A DNA stretch of 64,000 nucleotides from Methanosarcina sp. ERenArc_MAG2 (GCA_023955635.1 JAMXHR010000009.1:434001-498000); one strand, 5' to 3'; counted from the stretch's first letter, positions 9,073-18,935 are shown. The notes: generated by a model from the letters alone, not told the origin. Numbers and translations are program-made.

Positions 9073-9793
9073 AAAGAGCGCTAATGAGAAGGCCGGGAAC
9101 CTTGAGAATCTTGAGGAATTTACCGACCTTACAGTTGACGTCAATCCCGAACTTGTAAAAATCTGCAAGGATTCCGGGGCAAGGACTGAAGAAGCCAAAG
9201 CTATCTACATGAAAAGCCGGACAATGATCCAGGAGCTTATCGGGAACAAAACGCCTGAAGACCGCTTCCGCCAGCGCTGCGTTATTGCTACCGGAGACCT
9301 TTCCGTGGCAGATATCATGCGTTTTATGCATGATCCTATCCCTGCAGGCATGGAAGCTATTAAAAAAGGCGCACCGATTTTCGTCGATATCAGCATGGTA
9401 AAAGCCGGGATTACAAAGGCAGGACATAAATCCGAAATTATTTGCGTGCTCGACGAAGACCCTGATGCCGAAATCGCTAACAAATACGGGATTACACGCA
9501 CATCTGCAGGTTTTCTGGCTGCCCGCGACCGGCTCGATGGAAGCATTATTGCAATCGGGAATGCACCTTCTGCTCTCATTATGGTCTGTAAGTTGATTGA
9601 AAAAGGTGTAAGACCAGCCCTTATTATCGGGCTTCCGGTAGGTTTCGTAAACGCAGCCGAATCCAGGGAAATGGTTAGAAACCTGACAATCCCCATACCA
9701 TCCATCAGTTGTGTCGGGACAAGAGGTGGGACTCCGATGGCTGTCGCATGTGTAAATGAGCTTGTGGCGATAGCAAGAGAAAGTGAAGAATAA
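9062..9793 (+). CDS. cbiC: cobalt-precorrin-8 methylmutase, CbiC
   Basis: A 243-residue protein with the CobH/CbiC features: FRQRCVIATGDLSVADIM, GAPIFVDISMVKAGI, LIIGLPVGFVNAAESR and the C-terminal GTRGGTPMAVACVNEL. The enzyme moves the C11 methyl to C12 to give cobyrinate. The N-terminal 25 residues are charged and extend beyond the core fold. It is the last gene of the cbi operon and overlaps cbiH by 11 bases. Confidence 0.92.
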   Translation: MTTEKSANEKAGNLENLEEFTDLTVDVNPELVKICKDSGARTEEAKAIYMKSRTMIQELIGNKTPEDRFRQRCVIATGDLSVADIMRFMHDPIPAGMEAIKKGAPIFVDISMVKAGITKAGHKSEIICVLDEDPDAEIANKYGITRTSAGFLAARDRLDGSIIAIGNAPSALIMVCKLIEKGVRPALIIGLPVGFVNAAESREMVRNLTIPIPSISCVGTRGGTPMAVACVNELVAIARESEE

Positions 9794-10135
9794 TACTTTC
9801 TCCAATTTTCCTTTCTTTACTCTGGCTTCAGTTTGCATTTTCAGCTTTATTTTGATTTCAACTTTATTTTTCAGTTTATTGATTTATCCTTCGAATTTTT
9901 TTACTTTTCATAAGTCTCATTTTTGCACTTTCATATTACCTGTATTCCATGAATTTGTTTCCGGCTTTACAGTTACATTCTGATAAAATAATATATGTTA
10001 AATAAATTTCCGGCATAATGTCAGCAAAATAACATAATGTTATTAACTGGTGTTCAAATTATTACGGCACTATATTACAAAGGAAATGGATAACATGCCA
10101 ACATTGATAAAAAACATAAAAGAAGAGACGGCACA
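9794..10135. other. non-coding stretch after the cbi operon
   Basis: These 342 bases are T-rich just after cbiC and then A+T-rich. No convincing gene or terminator hairpin is seen. Confidence 0.5.
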
Positions 10136-10261
10136 ATGCACATCATTTATGCAGCTGAGAAACTTTTCTTCAGAGGATCACTATTTTCGTGGGCTCTTCT
10201 ATCCGGAGTATTCTCCATACAGCTCCTGCTGTTAAGATATCTAAAAAGAGCTATGATTTGA
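10136..10261 (+). CDS. 41-residue putative membrane peptide
   Basis: This short ORF starts MHIIYAAEKLFFRG and has one hydrophobic helix (SWALLSGVFSIQLLLL), ending in a basic KRAMI. A different frame over the same bases (from 10086) encodes a hydrophilic start and ends in Cys-Cys, so the true gene may span both frames with an indel. No family is recognised. It sits 70 bases upstream of the ICMT-like gene and may be co-transcribed with it. Confidence 0.35.
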   Translation: MHIIYAAEKLFFRGSLFSWALLSGVFSIQLLLLRYLKRAMI

Positions 10262-10331
10262 AACAGGATGAACTTGTAAATATCAATTTGAACAGTTATT
10301 AAGGTCAGTTGATATAAAGTAAGGTAATAAC

Positions 10332-10948
10332 ATGGTAGCAGAAGATATTTGGGCACACTTCGGAATGTGGTGGGCAGTTGGTTTGTGGATAATTATCTAC
10401 GGCGTATTCCTCCTATTTGTGCCGTTTTATAAAAAAGTCAGATAAAACCTTCTGGAGTTTACTTGGCGTTCATTATTGCATTTGCACTTGAAATGTTCGG
10501 TGTGCCTTTCAGCATGTTCGCTATAGGATGGCTCTTTGGCTTTACCCTTCCAGAAGGCATACTGTGGGGCCATACACTCGTGCAATATATCGGCTTCTGG
10601 GGAATGTATGTCGGAATTCTTATATCGCTAACTGGAGTTGCACTGGTTATATCAGGCTGGCACCGGATCCATAAGGATTATTGGAGTAAGGAAGAAGGTC
10701 AGGGGAAACTCGTTACAAGCGGTATTTACAAATATATTCGCCATCCGCAGTACACCGGCTTTTTCATGATAACCATGGGAATGATGTTAGAGTGGGCTAC
10801 ACTGCCTCTTATAATATTGTACTCATTGCTTCTTGTCCTGTATTACAAACTGGCAAAAAAAGAGGAAATAGACATAGAAAAGGAGTTTGGCAATGAATAT
10901 ATTGAATATAAAAAGAAAACAAAGATGTTCATTCCATACATTATCTAG
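10332..10948 (+). pseudogene. isoprenylcysteine carboxyl methyltransferase (ICMT)-family membrane protein, frame broken in an A run
   Basis: The frame from ATG 10332 gives a transmembrane N terminus (MWWAVGLWIIIYGVFLLF) and stops at 10445. A second frame, read from 10442, encodes the rest: two or more membrane helices, then LVTSGIYKYIRHPQYTGFF, the RHPxY signature of ICMT/PEMT-like methyltransferases, and a C-terminal KEFGNEYIEYKKK. The frames join if one A is added to the A6 run at 10431-10436, giving about 205 residues. The natural methyl acceptor is unknown; lipid or prenyl-cysteine-like substrates are typical of the family. Confidence 0.75.
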
Positions 10949-11099
10949 AGCTGCCCTGGCAACAATTCTATGTCTTTCTTATTCATGCATGGTGACGTGA
11001 GTTCTTTATTTACTTTTTATTACTATTTTTAATCTGTATGATGTTTAAACTTCAATTCTCAACTTATCCTGCTTCTTTAGTTCTCTAAATTCAATTTTT

Positions 11100-11750
11100 T
11101 TAAACGAGCCATTGGAAATGGTTCTGATATATCATCGAGAGCCCTACCAGGACAAGCACTATTCCTGCTCCTTTTTTAAAAGCTGCATCATACCTTGATA
11201 TAAGCCGGATCTTTGAAGAGGAAATGTGAGCTGAGTACGCGAGCAGGAGCATTGGCATCGCAAATCCTAGGGAATAAAGTGAGAGGGTAAATGCGCCGGT
11301 TGCAGCACTCCCTTCCCGAGCTACCATGATCAGGATCGAGGCCAGAATAGGACCGACACATGGGATCCAGAGCACTCCCAGGGAAAGTCCGAGTAGGAGG
11401 CCTGAGACAGGCCCCTCCCCGTTCATTCCTGCCAGAAGGGGAAATTTCGAAAAGGAATTGAATAGGCTTATTTCAAAGAGTATTGCAAAACCCATTAAAA
11501 GGATCACGATCTCGGCCAGAATTTTGAGCTGACCTATGTATGTCTGGAAGGCTGCCCCGAACGCAGAGGTTACTACTCCCATCATAGTGAAGGATATAGA
11601 GACTCCAATAACTATGGCAAGAGGCCTTAATTTCCCTTTTCCTGCGGATGTTGCCAGAACTGCAGGTAGAAGGGGAAGGATACAGGGAGAGAGGACACTG
11701 AGAATTCCTGCGCTAAATGCAGCCAGAGGGGATATTGCATCATAAAACAT
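11100..11750 (-). CDS. CcdA/DsbD-type transmembrane thiol-disulfide transporter
   Basis: A 216-residue protein with about six membrane helices. The two conserved redox cysteines are in SVLSPCILPLLPA (about residue 22) and GVLWIPCVGPILASI (about residue 130), the hallmark of the CcdA fold, which carries reducing equivalents across the membrane. The gene downstream of the same strand's thioredoxin-like lipoprotein (11886-12413) gives a natural outside partner. The separation is 135 bases. Confidence 0.85.
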   Translation of the reverse strand: MFYDAISPLAAFSAGILSVLSPCILPLLPAVLATSAGKGKLRPLAIVIGVSISFTMMGVVTSAFGAAFQTYIGQLKILAEIVILLMGFAILFEISLFNSFSKFPLLAGMNGEGPVSGLLLGLSLGVLWIPCVGPILASILIMVAREGSAATGAFTLSLYSLGFAMPMLLLAYSAHISSSKIRLISRYDAAFKKGAGIVLVLVGLSMIYQNHFQWLV

Positions 11751-11885
11751 GGTTTTTCAAGTGTGATATTTAAAGTTTGGTCTTATACGTTGCTGCTTTT
11801 TAATCCGAACCCCTGATTTTAGGAGACTTGAACTTCCAGTGTATCTGGAGTTTTGAAGCTAAGTCTCCCAATTGCAGGCTTCTTT

Positions 11886-12413
11886 TTATTCAGATTTGCT
11901 TTTATCCTTCTCTAGAAGGGCGAGATTCAGAACATCTTCAAATACGCTTTTTTCCATGAGACCGGGAATCCTTGCCTGGAATCTATCTGTGGTAACGTTT
12001 CCGTCAGGCTTCATGTAGACATATTCTCCGTCTGTAACATTCACGATTACAGTTGAATCAGGGACATATCCTATTTTAAAATAAGTTTCTAGAGCAGGGC
12101 TCTGGACTATATCTATGGACATGATAGTGGCTTTTCCACTGTATTCTGTTGCCAGTTCTTGAAGCATGGGCTTCATAGCTTTGCATGGTCCGCATCCCTC
12201 AGACCCGATTTTCATAAGAACAGGGCCCTCCTTAAGTGATGTGTTTATTTGTTCAAGTGTGGTCGCATCAACAACAACACTTTTTTCCTGGGAGGATATG
12301 TTCTGCCCAGGCTCGGTTGCTTCGACAACACTTTTCTCCTGGGTTTCTTCAGTACAGCCCGCAGTAAATATTACAGCTGCAAGGAGGATCAATAGTATAA
12401 CTAATTTTTTCAT
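11886..12413 (-). CDS. thioredoxin-fold lipoprotein
   Basis: A 175-residue protein with a signal peptide and a lipobox (FTAGC, Cys20), a short Ser/Glu/Thr linker with an approximate repeat (QEKSVV twice), and a thioredoxin domain carrying the CGPC active site (GSEGCGPCKAM). The cis-Pro region is GYVPDSTVIV. It should act on the outer face of the membrane, keeping surface thiols reduced. CcdA, encoded next on the same strand, is the likely electron donor. That pairing is inferred from position. Confidence 0.85.
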   Translation of the reverse strand: MKKLVILLILLAAVIFTAGCTEETQEKSVVEATEPGQNISSQEKSVVVDATTLEQINTSLKEGPVLMKIGSEGCGPCKAMKPMLQELATEYSGKATIMSIDIVQSPALETYFKIGYVPDSTVIVNVTDGEYVYMKPDGNVTTDRFQARIPGLMEKSVFEDVLNLALLEKDKSKSE

Positions 12414-12722
12414 GTTCTCAACACTAATTTTTTATTTTGTAATTCTTTGCATATTATATGTTAATAATCCTCTCTTCTCACAAATAATTTTATTCTCGGT
12501 TGATTTTGAAATCTCAATTCTGATGTAGAATTATCGATAAACCACAAATAATTAACCGTAAAAAAGGAAAATATGCCCCGTTTAAGAAATCCCACTTCGC
12601 ACGAATAAATATATTCAAAGAATCCTAAGATATATAATTATAAAAGGAAATGTAAGAGAAAATATTAAAAAGTAGAGAAAAAGAAAAGGATCCGAACAAT
12701 TAGTTTTAATAACTGAAGTTAG

Positions 12723-12830
12723 CTGATTGAGAAAAACTACCTGATTGGGGAAATACTACCTGATTGGGGAAATACTACCTGATTGGGGAAATACTACCTG
12801 ATTGGGGAAATACTACCTGATTGGAAAAAA
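12723..12830. repeat. tandem repeat of a 19-bp unit
   Basis: Four exact copies of CTGATTGGGGAAATACTAC (12741-12759, 12760-12778, 12779-12797, 12798-12816) are flanked by a degenerate copy on each side (from 12723 and from 12817). It lies between the thioredoxin lipoprotein and Mrp genes, in a gap that otherwise holds no gene. Confidence 0.9.
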
Positions 12831-12877
12831 TTAGATAATTAGGGAAATATGTAAATCTTTCCCTCTTTTATCCTGCC

Positions 12878-13719
12878 TTACTTCTCCTCAAGGGTTTTTT
12901 CTACTGCGCTTACAACATCTTCAAAGTTTCTCTGCCATTCAGTACTTTGCTCAAGAAGTCCCTGAACTACAGTGCCCTTATCTTCCATTTCTGCGACTTT
13001 GGGTTCAATCGGAAGCCTGGCAAGAATAGGAATATTGAAGTCTTTTGAGGCTTTTTCCACGCCCCCAGTTCCGAATACTTCTATTGGCTTGCCGCAGTGG
13101 GGGCAGATAAGCCCATGCATATTGTCAACGAGCCCTATGATAGGAACATGGAGTTTTTCAGAAAATCTGATCGATTTCCGGACGCTAATGAGGGCTACAT
13201 CCTGGGGGTTGTAACAAGCACTGAGCCGTCACAATCAGGAATCAATTGGGCCACGCTCAGGGGTTCGTCTCCTGTTCCCGGCGGCAGGTCTATAATAAGG
13301 AAATCGAGTGCCCCCCAAATAACTTCTTCCAGGAACTGCTTGATTGCTCCCATTTTGGCAGGTCCTCTCCAGATTATAGGGGAATCTTTATTCTCAAGCA
13401 GAAAACCAATAGACATTATCGAAAGGTTGGGAAGTACCTCAATAGGGAGAATTCCTTCTTCATTGACGTCAGGTCTTGCAGATTCCAGCCCAAAGATTGT
13501 AGGAATAGTCGGGCCGTGAATATCGGAGTCCAGAAGCCCCACTTTATATCCGCGCAGGGCCAGCCCTGCAGCAAGGTTTGCAGCAACTGTACTTTTTCCT
13601 ACTCCTCCTTTCCCGCTCATTATCATAATCTTGCGTTTGATGCGCCTGAGGTTAACTATTAATTTTGGCTCCTCTGGCTTTTTTGATAAACTTTCCAATG
13701 GTTGAACCGTTTCTGTCAT
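12878..13719 (-). pseudogene. Mrp/NBP35-family P-loop ATPase (Fe-S cluster carrier), frame broken in a G run
   Basis: The 5' frame (13719-13195) has the deviant Walker [18 protein letters not shown] and [16 protein letters not shown], ending early after LVTTP. The 3' frame continues at ALISVRKSIRFSEKL and then NMHGLICPHCGKPIEVFG, which holds the CxxC used to bind a bridging Fe-S cluster. One missing base in GGGGG at 13204-13208 explains the break, and the repaired protein is about 280 residues. Family members deliver Fe-S clusters to apoproteins. The organism probably has an intact gene. Confidence 0.8.
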
Positions 13720-14288
13720 TTTTTTATCGCCTGTGTAAATTTCTGCGTTTTTCAGTTTTTCCGGTTTTCTCTTTTATGTGCCTTATCTTAACTATTGTCA
13801 GAGCCTTCAGCCCTGATATAGTTACCGCCTTTCCTCTCTATCGCTTTTCCTGTGTTAAGGGCAAGAGATATTTTCATCCTGGCAGCTTAGATCTTCCCAG
13901 AAAACCCTTCTTGATATCCCTGCTCTGGTGGCTGCGTCTTCCTCTGTATTTTTTCATAGGTCACTTATCCACAGTGTATGATGAATATATAACAATTTCT
14001 ATTTTTAAATCGAAAGTGGTGTGTATTTATAGAAACGGGGGTGGATTAATATATCTTAGTAAAGTTATGACGGCTCCGCATCTTCTGCCACCGCTTCCTG
14101 GTGAAGTAAGTTACTGCTTTTTATGAAAGACAAATATAAAGGAAAATTTACTAAGACGGCAGTTCCAGAATTTGTTTTTCAGCTGCTGGCGAGTTCTTTT
14201 GTTTGAATTGAAAACTTCGTAAGTCAAATAATAGATCTTCTCACTCCTTTACGGGGGAATAAATATCTCTTTAGGCTGATTTGGATAC
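13720..14288. other. intergenic region without a supported gene
   Basis: This 569-base stretch lies between the divergent mrp gene and a small plus-strand ORF. An open frame across it on the plus strand has no recognisable protein features. I see no RNA gene. Confidence 0.5.
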
Positions 14289-14414
14289 GTGAAAGCTATT
14301 GATATTAAGAATGACGAAATACTCCTAGAAATTCCTTTCAACAAGCTCGAAAAAGCTGTCTATGCCCTTGAAAAACTCTACAAAGGCCAGTTACCGAAAA
14401 AAAGACCGAAATAA
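14289..14414 (+). CDS. 41-residue hypothetical protein
   Basis: A GTG-started small ORF encoding KAIDIKNDEILLEIPF followed by an amphipathic helix (NKLEKAVYALEKLYKG) and a basic tail (LPKKRPK). The composition is protein-like and regular, unlike random frames nearby, but no family is recognised. Confidence 0.4.
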   Translation: MKAIDIKNDEILLEIPFNKLEKAVYALEKLYKGQLPKKRPK

Positions 14415-14596
14415 TCTTTTTGATCAGGCTTTTTTCAGTTTTTATGGCCTTTTTCTCTTTTTCACTGAATTCTTTTAAATTTTTCATTTACTTGCTGGCC
14501 CGAAATTTCCTTTGGGTCCTACAGAAATATTTATACCTTCACAGCTTCTTTATGATTATACCCACCGATTCTTGTTAAAAACCCGGGAGAAAAAAT

Positions 14597-15130
14597 GTGC
14601 AGTGTGCATTGTGCAGAAATAAAGAATGCCTGAAAGGCAAAAACTGTTCTGTTATTAAATCTGGGCTTGAATATAGCGACAATGATCTGAAGTCAATTCA
14701 GATTTCCGCCTGGCTCGAATCCGATTATGTAAAACGGACAAAACTAGAAGAAATTACGATTTACGCAAAAAGGCTGGGGTACAGGAAAATAGGAATTGCT
14801 TTCTGTATCGAGTATGAAAGAGAAGCCAGGATGGCCTATGAGATTCTTTCAAGATATTTTGAGGTATTTTCTGTTTGTTGTAAGGTATGTAGCTTAGAAA
14901 AAGCCAACCTGGGAATCAAAGAATCCGAAGCCCTTGAATTTGAGGCTGCCTGCAACCCTATAGGCCAGGCACTGCTCTTAAACAACGACCGTACCAGTTT
15001 GAATCTCATGCTGGGACTTAAAACAGGTTATGATATTCTCTTTGCAGAATACTCTGAAGCGCCTTCGATAACACTGCCTGTTCAGGAATTATCCCAGCTA
15101 GATAATTCAGAAATCGATATTATTGAATGA
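14597..15130 (+). CDS. DUF1847 cysteine-rich protein
   Basis: A 177-residue protein with an N-terminal Cys cluster (CALCRNKECLKGKNC), LGYRKIGIAFCIEYEREA, VCCKVCSLEKANLGI and CNPIGQALLLN, the recurring Cys motifs of the DUF1847 family. The seven or more conserved cysteines suggest metal or Fe-S binding; the function is not established. The gene precedes a second Cys-rich protein gene (DUF1284) by 52 bases. Confidence 0.8.
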   Translation: MQCALCRNKECLKGKNCSVIKSGLEYSDNDLKSIQISAWLESDYVKRTKLEEITIYAKRLGYRKIGIAFCIEYEREARMAYEILSRYFEVFSVCCKVCSLEKANLGIKESEALEFEAACNPIGQALLLNNDRTSLNLMLGLKTGYDILFAEYSEAPSITLPVQELSQLDNSEIDIIE

Positions 15131-15182
15131 ATTTTATATAATGAATACTTTGATTTTGAGAATTCAAGTCCCGGAGAAATAC

Positions 15183-15632
15183 ATGCTCGAAAAATCTAAC
15201 GCATCTGGATCTGATTCTAAAACCGGATCTGAATGCCTGAAGATCAGAGCTCATCACCTTTGTTGTATCCAGGGTTTTCAAGGCTATGGATACAGTCCGG
15301 CTTTTGTAGCTAATATGCGGGCCGTAATTTCGGATATTGGAGCTTTTCCTTCAAGAACTCTGGAACTCGTATCTGAATGTGACGTGATCTGTATTTCCTG
15401 TCCCAGCAAAAAGGAATGCACTATTCAGAAATCGACCCTCTCTCGCAGGATAAGGAATATGGATCTTATTGTCATGGAGAAATTAAAGATCGAAGAAGGG
15501 GCTTTAATGAAGGCAGACAAAGCTTTCAGGTTAATAAATTCAAAACTGAATAGTGCATCTGATATCGAAGATGTCTGCGGAACATGCAAGTGGAGACAGA
15601 AGTGTCTCTGGTATATGCAAACCGAGAGATAA
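15183..15632 (+). CDS. DUF1284 cysteine-rich protein
   Basis: A 149-residue protein. After a 20-residue Ser-rich start it has the DUF1284 core LKIRAHHLCCIQGFQGYGYS, a central CDVICISCPSKKEC cluster and a C-terminal CGTCKWRQKCLWY cluster. The spacing of paired cysteines suggests an Fe-S protein. The ATG at 15183 is chosen because it follows GGAG at 15174-15177; an upstream in-frame extension to 15123 overlaps the previous gene. Function unknown. Confidence 0.75.
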   Translation: MLEKSNASGSDSKTGSECLKIRAHHLCCIQGFQGYGYSPAFVANMRAVISDIGAFPSRTLELVSECDVICISCPSKKECTIQKSTLSRRIRNMDLIVMEKLKIEEGALMKADKAFRLINSKLNSASDIEDVCGTCKWRQKCLWYMQTER

Positions 15633-15713
15633 AAGTTATAATTTCGAGTTAAAGGAAAAAATGAAAAATATCTTTACCTGTTTTTGCTCTTCAACCTTTC
15701 AATCTTTAACTTT

Positions 15714-16616
15714 TTACCTTAAACCTGCGCTGATTTCATAGATTTTTGCAAGAAATTCAATGTTCTGGACTGCATTCTGTTCTATTCCCAATTCGTAAGG
15801 AGAAAAGCCAAGAGCAAGGCCAAGAAGCTGGGAATAATGAAGGACAGGGATCGAATAATCAGTTCCGAATTTCTCGTTGACTGCGAGTTGTCCTCTGTCA
15901 AACTGAAGGTGACAGAAAGGACATGCATTGACAATGCAGTCTACTCCTGCTCGCCGAATGCAGGCTAGCTTGTGTTCAAGCATTTCCAGAGATTCGGCAA
16001 CGTGCCCTGAACGGACTCCACCTCCTGCTCCGCAGCACATCATTTTATCCGTATAGTCCACACTTTTTGCACCTGTAACTTCAACAAGTTCGTCAAAAAA
16101 TACCGGAGCTTCCGTTTCTCCAAGTTTCCGGTCTTTTGAGGGCTTGATAAGATGGCATCCGTAGTGTAACGCCACTTTGAGATCAAGGGGGATTGTGACA
16201 TAATTCTTAAGTTTTTCAGGCCCCAATTCCTTATAGAGAAATTCGATTATGTGCCTTACTTCTGCAGTTCCTTTAAATTCCATACCGATTTCTTTAAGGC
16301 AACTGTTTGTGCACGCCTTCATCTCAGAGTCTTTTTTCAACTCTAAATTGGCATCTGCCAGCGAACCGTAACAGCCGTTACAGATTGTCAGGATATCCCT
16401 TTCCATCCTTTCCGAAAGAACTATATTCCTGCTGGCAAGGGCAAGCCATGTTGCTTTATCAAAGGACTTGAACACCCCGGGAGCAGGGCAGCAGGAAGCT
16501 TCTGGCAGATCGGATGCATCTATCTCAAGCTTCTGCAGGCAGAGTTTGGTTGCGTTCTCAATTCCGGGGTAGCGGTTAGGTACGATACAGCCAAGAAATA
16601 GCGCTAGTTTTGTCAT
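15714..16616 (-). CDS. hdrB: CoB-CoM heterodisulfide reductase subunit B (HdrB-type)
   Basis: A 300-residue protein with the two CCG-domain signatures of HdrB: ASCCPAPGVF (about residue 40) with ICNGCYGS, and MMCCGAGGGVR (about residue 193) with VNACPFCHLQFD. These bind the non-cubane [4Fe-4S] clusters that cleave the CoM-S-S-CoB disulfide. The gene follows hdrC by 12 bases. No hdrA is adjacent, so the pair resembles the isolated hdrC2-hdrB2 arrangement known from Methanosarcina acetivorans, whose HdrA2 partner is encoded elsewhere. That link is by arrangement only. Confidence 0.88.
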   Translation of the reverse strand: MTKLALFLGCIVPNRYPGIENATKLCLQKLEIDASDLPEASCCPAPGVFKSFDKATWLALASRNIVLSERMERDILTICNGCYGSLADANLELKKDSEMKACTNSCLKEIGMEFKGTAEVRHIIEFLYKELGPEKLKNYVTIPLDLKVALHYGCHLIKPSKDRKLGETEAPVFFDELVEVTGAKSVDYTDKMMCCGAGGGVRSGHVAESLEMLEHKLACIRRAGVDCIVNACPFCHLQFDRGQLAVNEKFGTDYSIPVLHYSQLLGLALGFSPYELGIEQNAVQNIEFLAKIYEISAGLR

Positions 16617-16628
16617 ATCTCTGCCTCC

Positions 16629-17114
16629 TTATTTTTCAGCCGCCAGTTCGTCAAATTTGCATGCTTTAAGAAGATTTTTCAGTTCTTGAAGAGCTTCAGG
16701 ATACTTCTGTACAGTCTCAGGTATGGGATCAAGCCCGAGTTCTTCCCTCTTTTTCTTCGTTTCTTCATCCAGAGGGACTGCGTGTCCGCACTCCAGCACC
16801 ATTTTCGATATCAATCTATGTTGTGGAAGCATGAAACCTTCTTTAACAGCAAGTCTCCTGAGCTCAAGGAGAGCATCGGTAATTGGTATACCACGTGGGC
16901 AGCGCTCCTGACAGGTATAGCAGGTAGTGCAGAGCCAGAGGGCTTCATCTGAGAGGACTGTTGCTCGATTTTTGCATGCATCCCGTAAAATTCGCCGGGT
17001 ATTAAGCCCTGTGTGCCGTCCCGAAGGACAGCTTCCTGTGCATGTGCCACATTGCATGCAGGAAAGTACATCAAGCCCTGCAGCCTTTAATACTTTTAGT
17101 AGTTCTTCACTCAT
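16629..17114 (-). CDS. hdrC: CoB-CoM heterodisulfide reductase subunit C (HdrC-type)
   Basis: A 161-residue protein with two [4Fe-4S] ferredoxin motifs, CMQCGTCTGSCPSG (about residue 19) and CTTCYTCQERCPRGIPI (about residue 61), and the usual HdrC tail with charged helices. HdrC relays electrons between the flavin subunit HdrA and HdrB. It is the first gene of a two-gene unit with hdrB on the minus strand. A soluble HdrABC complex in Methanosarcina can use F420H2 and ferredoxin. Confidence 0.88.
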   Translation of the reverse strand: MSEELLKVLKAAGLDVLSCMQCGTCTGSCPSGRHTGLNTRRILRDACKNRATVLSDEALWLCTTCYTCQERCPRGIPITDALLELRRLAVKEGFMLPQHRLISKMVLECGHAVPLDEETKKKREELGLDPIPETVQKYPEALQELKNLLKACKFDELAAEK

Positions 17115-17449
17115 ACAGGTTCACTGTCTGATTTTTAATATAGGTTCATCTGTTTTAGAAAAGCAAAGGTAAGATGAAATAATTAAGAGTATGATTATTG
17201 AGAGTATTGTTATGGATTATTATGAATTTGTTATTACTGATTTACTATTATCGGACTTGTTTTTATACACTCAGGCAAAAGCCTCACTTCTGACATCTTA
17301 TAAGACTTATGCCTTTAGATATATTATGTCTTTTATTATATAAAAATAAGTTCTTCGAAAAAGACGTCCATTTTTTTCCAGATTCAGATCATTTTTTCTA
17401 GTCGGCTCTTTTCCTGTATGGTTTTTCACTATCTTCTCAACCAATTTTT
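17115..17449. other. intergenic region upstream of hdrCB
   Basis: This 335-base A+T-rich stretch should carry the hdrC promoter (minus strand). TATA-like sequence is abundant near 17320-17345, and no gene is seen. Confidence 0.4.
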
Positions 17450-18175
17450 TCAGGAAAAGTTTATTCCGAGATCTTTAAGTCCGTTTAGTTTTGCCAGGTT
17501 GATAAGCAATGGCGTAAGAGACTCCATAGTGTTTGCCTGCTGAAGAGGCCCTCCATCCAGGGGTTTCAGGCATCCCATATGTTGTGTAAGCTCCATTACC
17601 TTTTTCTTTGCTTCTACGTCATCGCTGCATACCAATGCATGGTGTACAGCCTTGCACTTGACAACGTCCTTCAATTTCCCTGCCGGGATATTGTGGAAGG
17701 CTGCAACAATTTTTGTAGAAGCTGGAGCTCTTTTCTGGATTGCAAGTGCGGCTGAGCCTTCTTCCGGAGGTTTGTATATAAAAAGGTTTCCTTCCTTTAC
17801 CATCGGAACCACAGGAGTGATAAGAATCTTGTTTTCAAGAGCTTCACGGATTTCATCCAGTAGAGGCAAAACATTGTCAAAGCGAATTGTAAGGATTATC
17901 ATTTCAGCTGCCTGTGCAGCTTCAAGGTTAGTGCTTCCTGTAATGGTTATTCCGGAAGTATTGAACCCACAGTTCTCAAGCTCTGATAAGGCTTTTTTTG
18001 CGGCTTCATCTGCAGTTTCCCTGGACCTGGAACCTATAATGATCTCATTTTTTACACCTTCAGTCATAAGATTTTGAAGGGCTAGCCTGAGTACCATGCC
18101 TTCCCCTATATTGCCGGTTCCTCCCAGGACAGCTATTTTTAACTTTTCAGAATTCAATTTGAACAAAACCTCCAT
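17450..18175 (-). CDS. npdG: F420H2:NADP oxidoreductase (NpdG)
   Basis: A 241-residue Rossmann-fold protein. The dinucleotide-binding loop LKIAVLGGTGNIGEGMVLRL follows a ten-residue N-terminal extension. NEIIIGSRSRETADEAA suits NADP binding, and VAAFHNIPAGKL and DGGPLQQANTMESLTPLLINL are typical of the F420-dependent branch. It transfers hydride between reduced F420 and NADP to feed biosynthesis. It stands 275 bases from hdrC on the same strand. Confidence 0.88.
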   Translation of the reverse strand: MEVLFKLNSEKLKIAVLGGTGNIGEGMVLRLALQNLMTEGVKNEIIIGSRSRETADEAAKKALSELENCGFNTSGITITGSTNLEAAQAAEMIILTIRFDNVLPLLDEIREALENKILITPVVPMVKEGNLFIYKPPEEGSAALAIQKRAPASTKIVAAFHNIPAGKLKDVVKCKAVHHALVCSDDVEAKKKVMELTQHMGCLKPLDGGPLQQANTMESLTPLLINLAKLNGLKDLGINFS

Positions 18176-18395
18176 TTTGCTATGTCTCCCATAACATATA
18201 TCAGAAAGTTAATATAACTTCTGTCTTCACTAATTAAATTATAATATTGAGTATAGCAACGAATATTTTTATAATTATTTCTGAAAGATCTTCAGAATCA
18301 AAAAGCCAAACTGTCTAATTAATTCGGTTCTTCTTCCTTATTCTCTTAATTATCTGGAACACACTACACAATCACTAAATTTTTTATAGGAATTT

Positions 18396-18935
18396 TCACT
18401 CAAGCAACAAAATGCCGATACATATGGTTTTCTCCGGATTGCAGAATTCAAGCACAAGCCCTGCCTCTTCCATTGCCTTCTGGAGGTTTATTCCCACAGC
18501 TTCAGGTGCAAAACGCCTCATTTCCGGTTTTACACACATTTCAAGGTTACATATATCGCATTCGTTGCAGGAGCCGGGCCTCAGAAGATGTGCAAAAGTA
18601 AAGCCTTCCCTGAAAGCTTCCTGCTCAAGCTCGTACATCTTATGGAAAGAATCCTTCCGAATTTCTGTCCAGGCTTCAAGGACATCCTGTACTCTTGAAG
18701 TATCGCGTTCATCTACGAGAAGAAGCGCACTGCTGTATTCCCCTAGAACTTTTCTAAACTCCTCAACTGACATAATATGAGGCGGACAGCTCAACCTTTT
18801 TCCATAGCTTTTGCAGCCGTAAGCGCATTTCAGAGCAATCCGGTTTTCAACCGGAATGTCTTCTACGCTCATAAAATAAGCCTTAAGCCCCATCTCTGAA
18901 GCCTTTTCAACAAGATCCTCGAATTTCCCAAGCAT
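18396..18935 (-). CDS. DUF2284 metal-binding protein
   Basis: A 179-residue protein with CAYGCKSYGKRLSCPPH (about residues 34-50) and a C-terminal cluster CNECDICNLEMCVKPEMRR, the two Cys groups that define DUF2284. The spacing suggests Fe-S clusters. The function is unknown. The SCPPH/PEMRR motifs recur in corrinoid-related and B12-associated proteins, but that is only suggestive here. Confidence 0.8.
   Translation of the reverse strand: MLGKFEDLVEKASEMGLKAYFMSVEDIPVENRIALKCAYGCKSYGKRLSCPPHIMSVEEFRKVLGEYSSALLLVDERDTSRVQDVLEAWTEIRKDSFHKMYELEQEAFREGFTFAHLLRPGSCNECDICNLEMCVKPEMRRFAPEAVGINLQKAMEEAGLVLEFCNPEKTICIGILLLE

Noticed and set aside
13665..14126. 153-codon plus-strand ORF
   Set aside because: Part is antisense to mrp, the rest is hydrophobic low-information sequence, and there is no ribosome binding site or recognisable domain.
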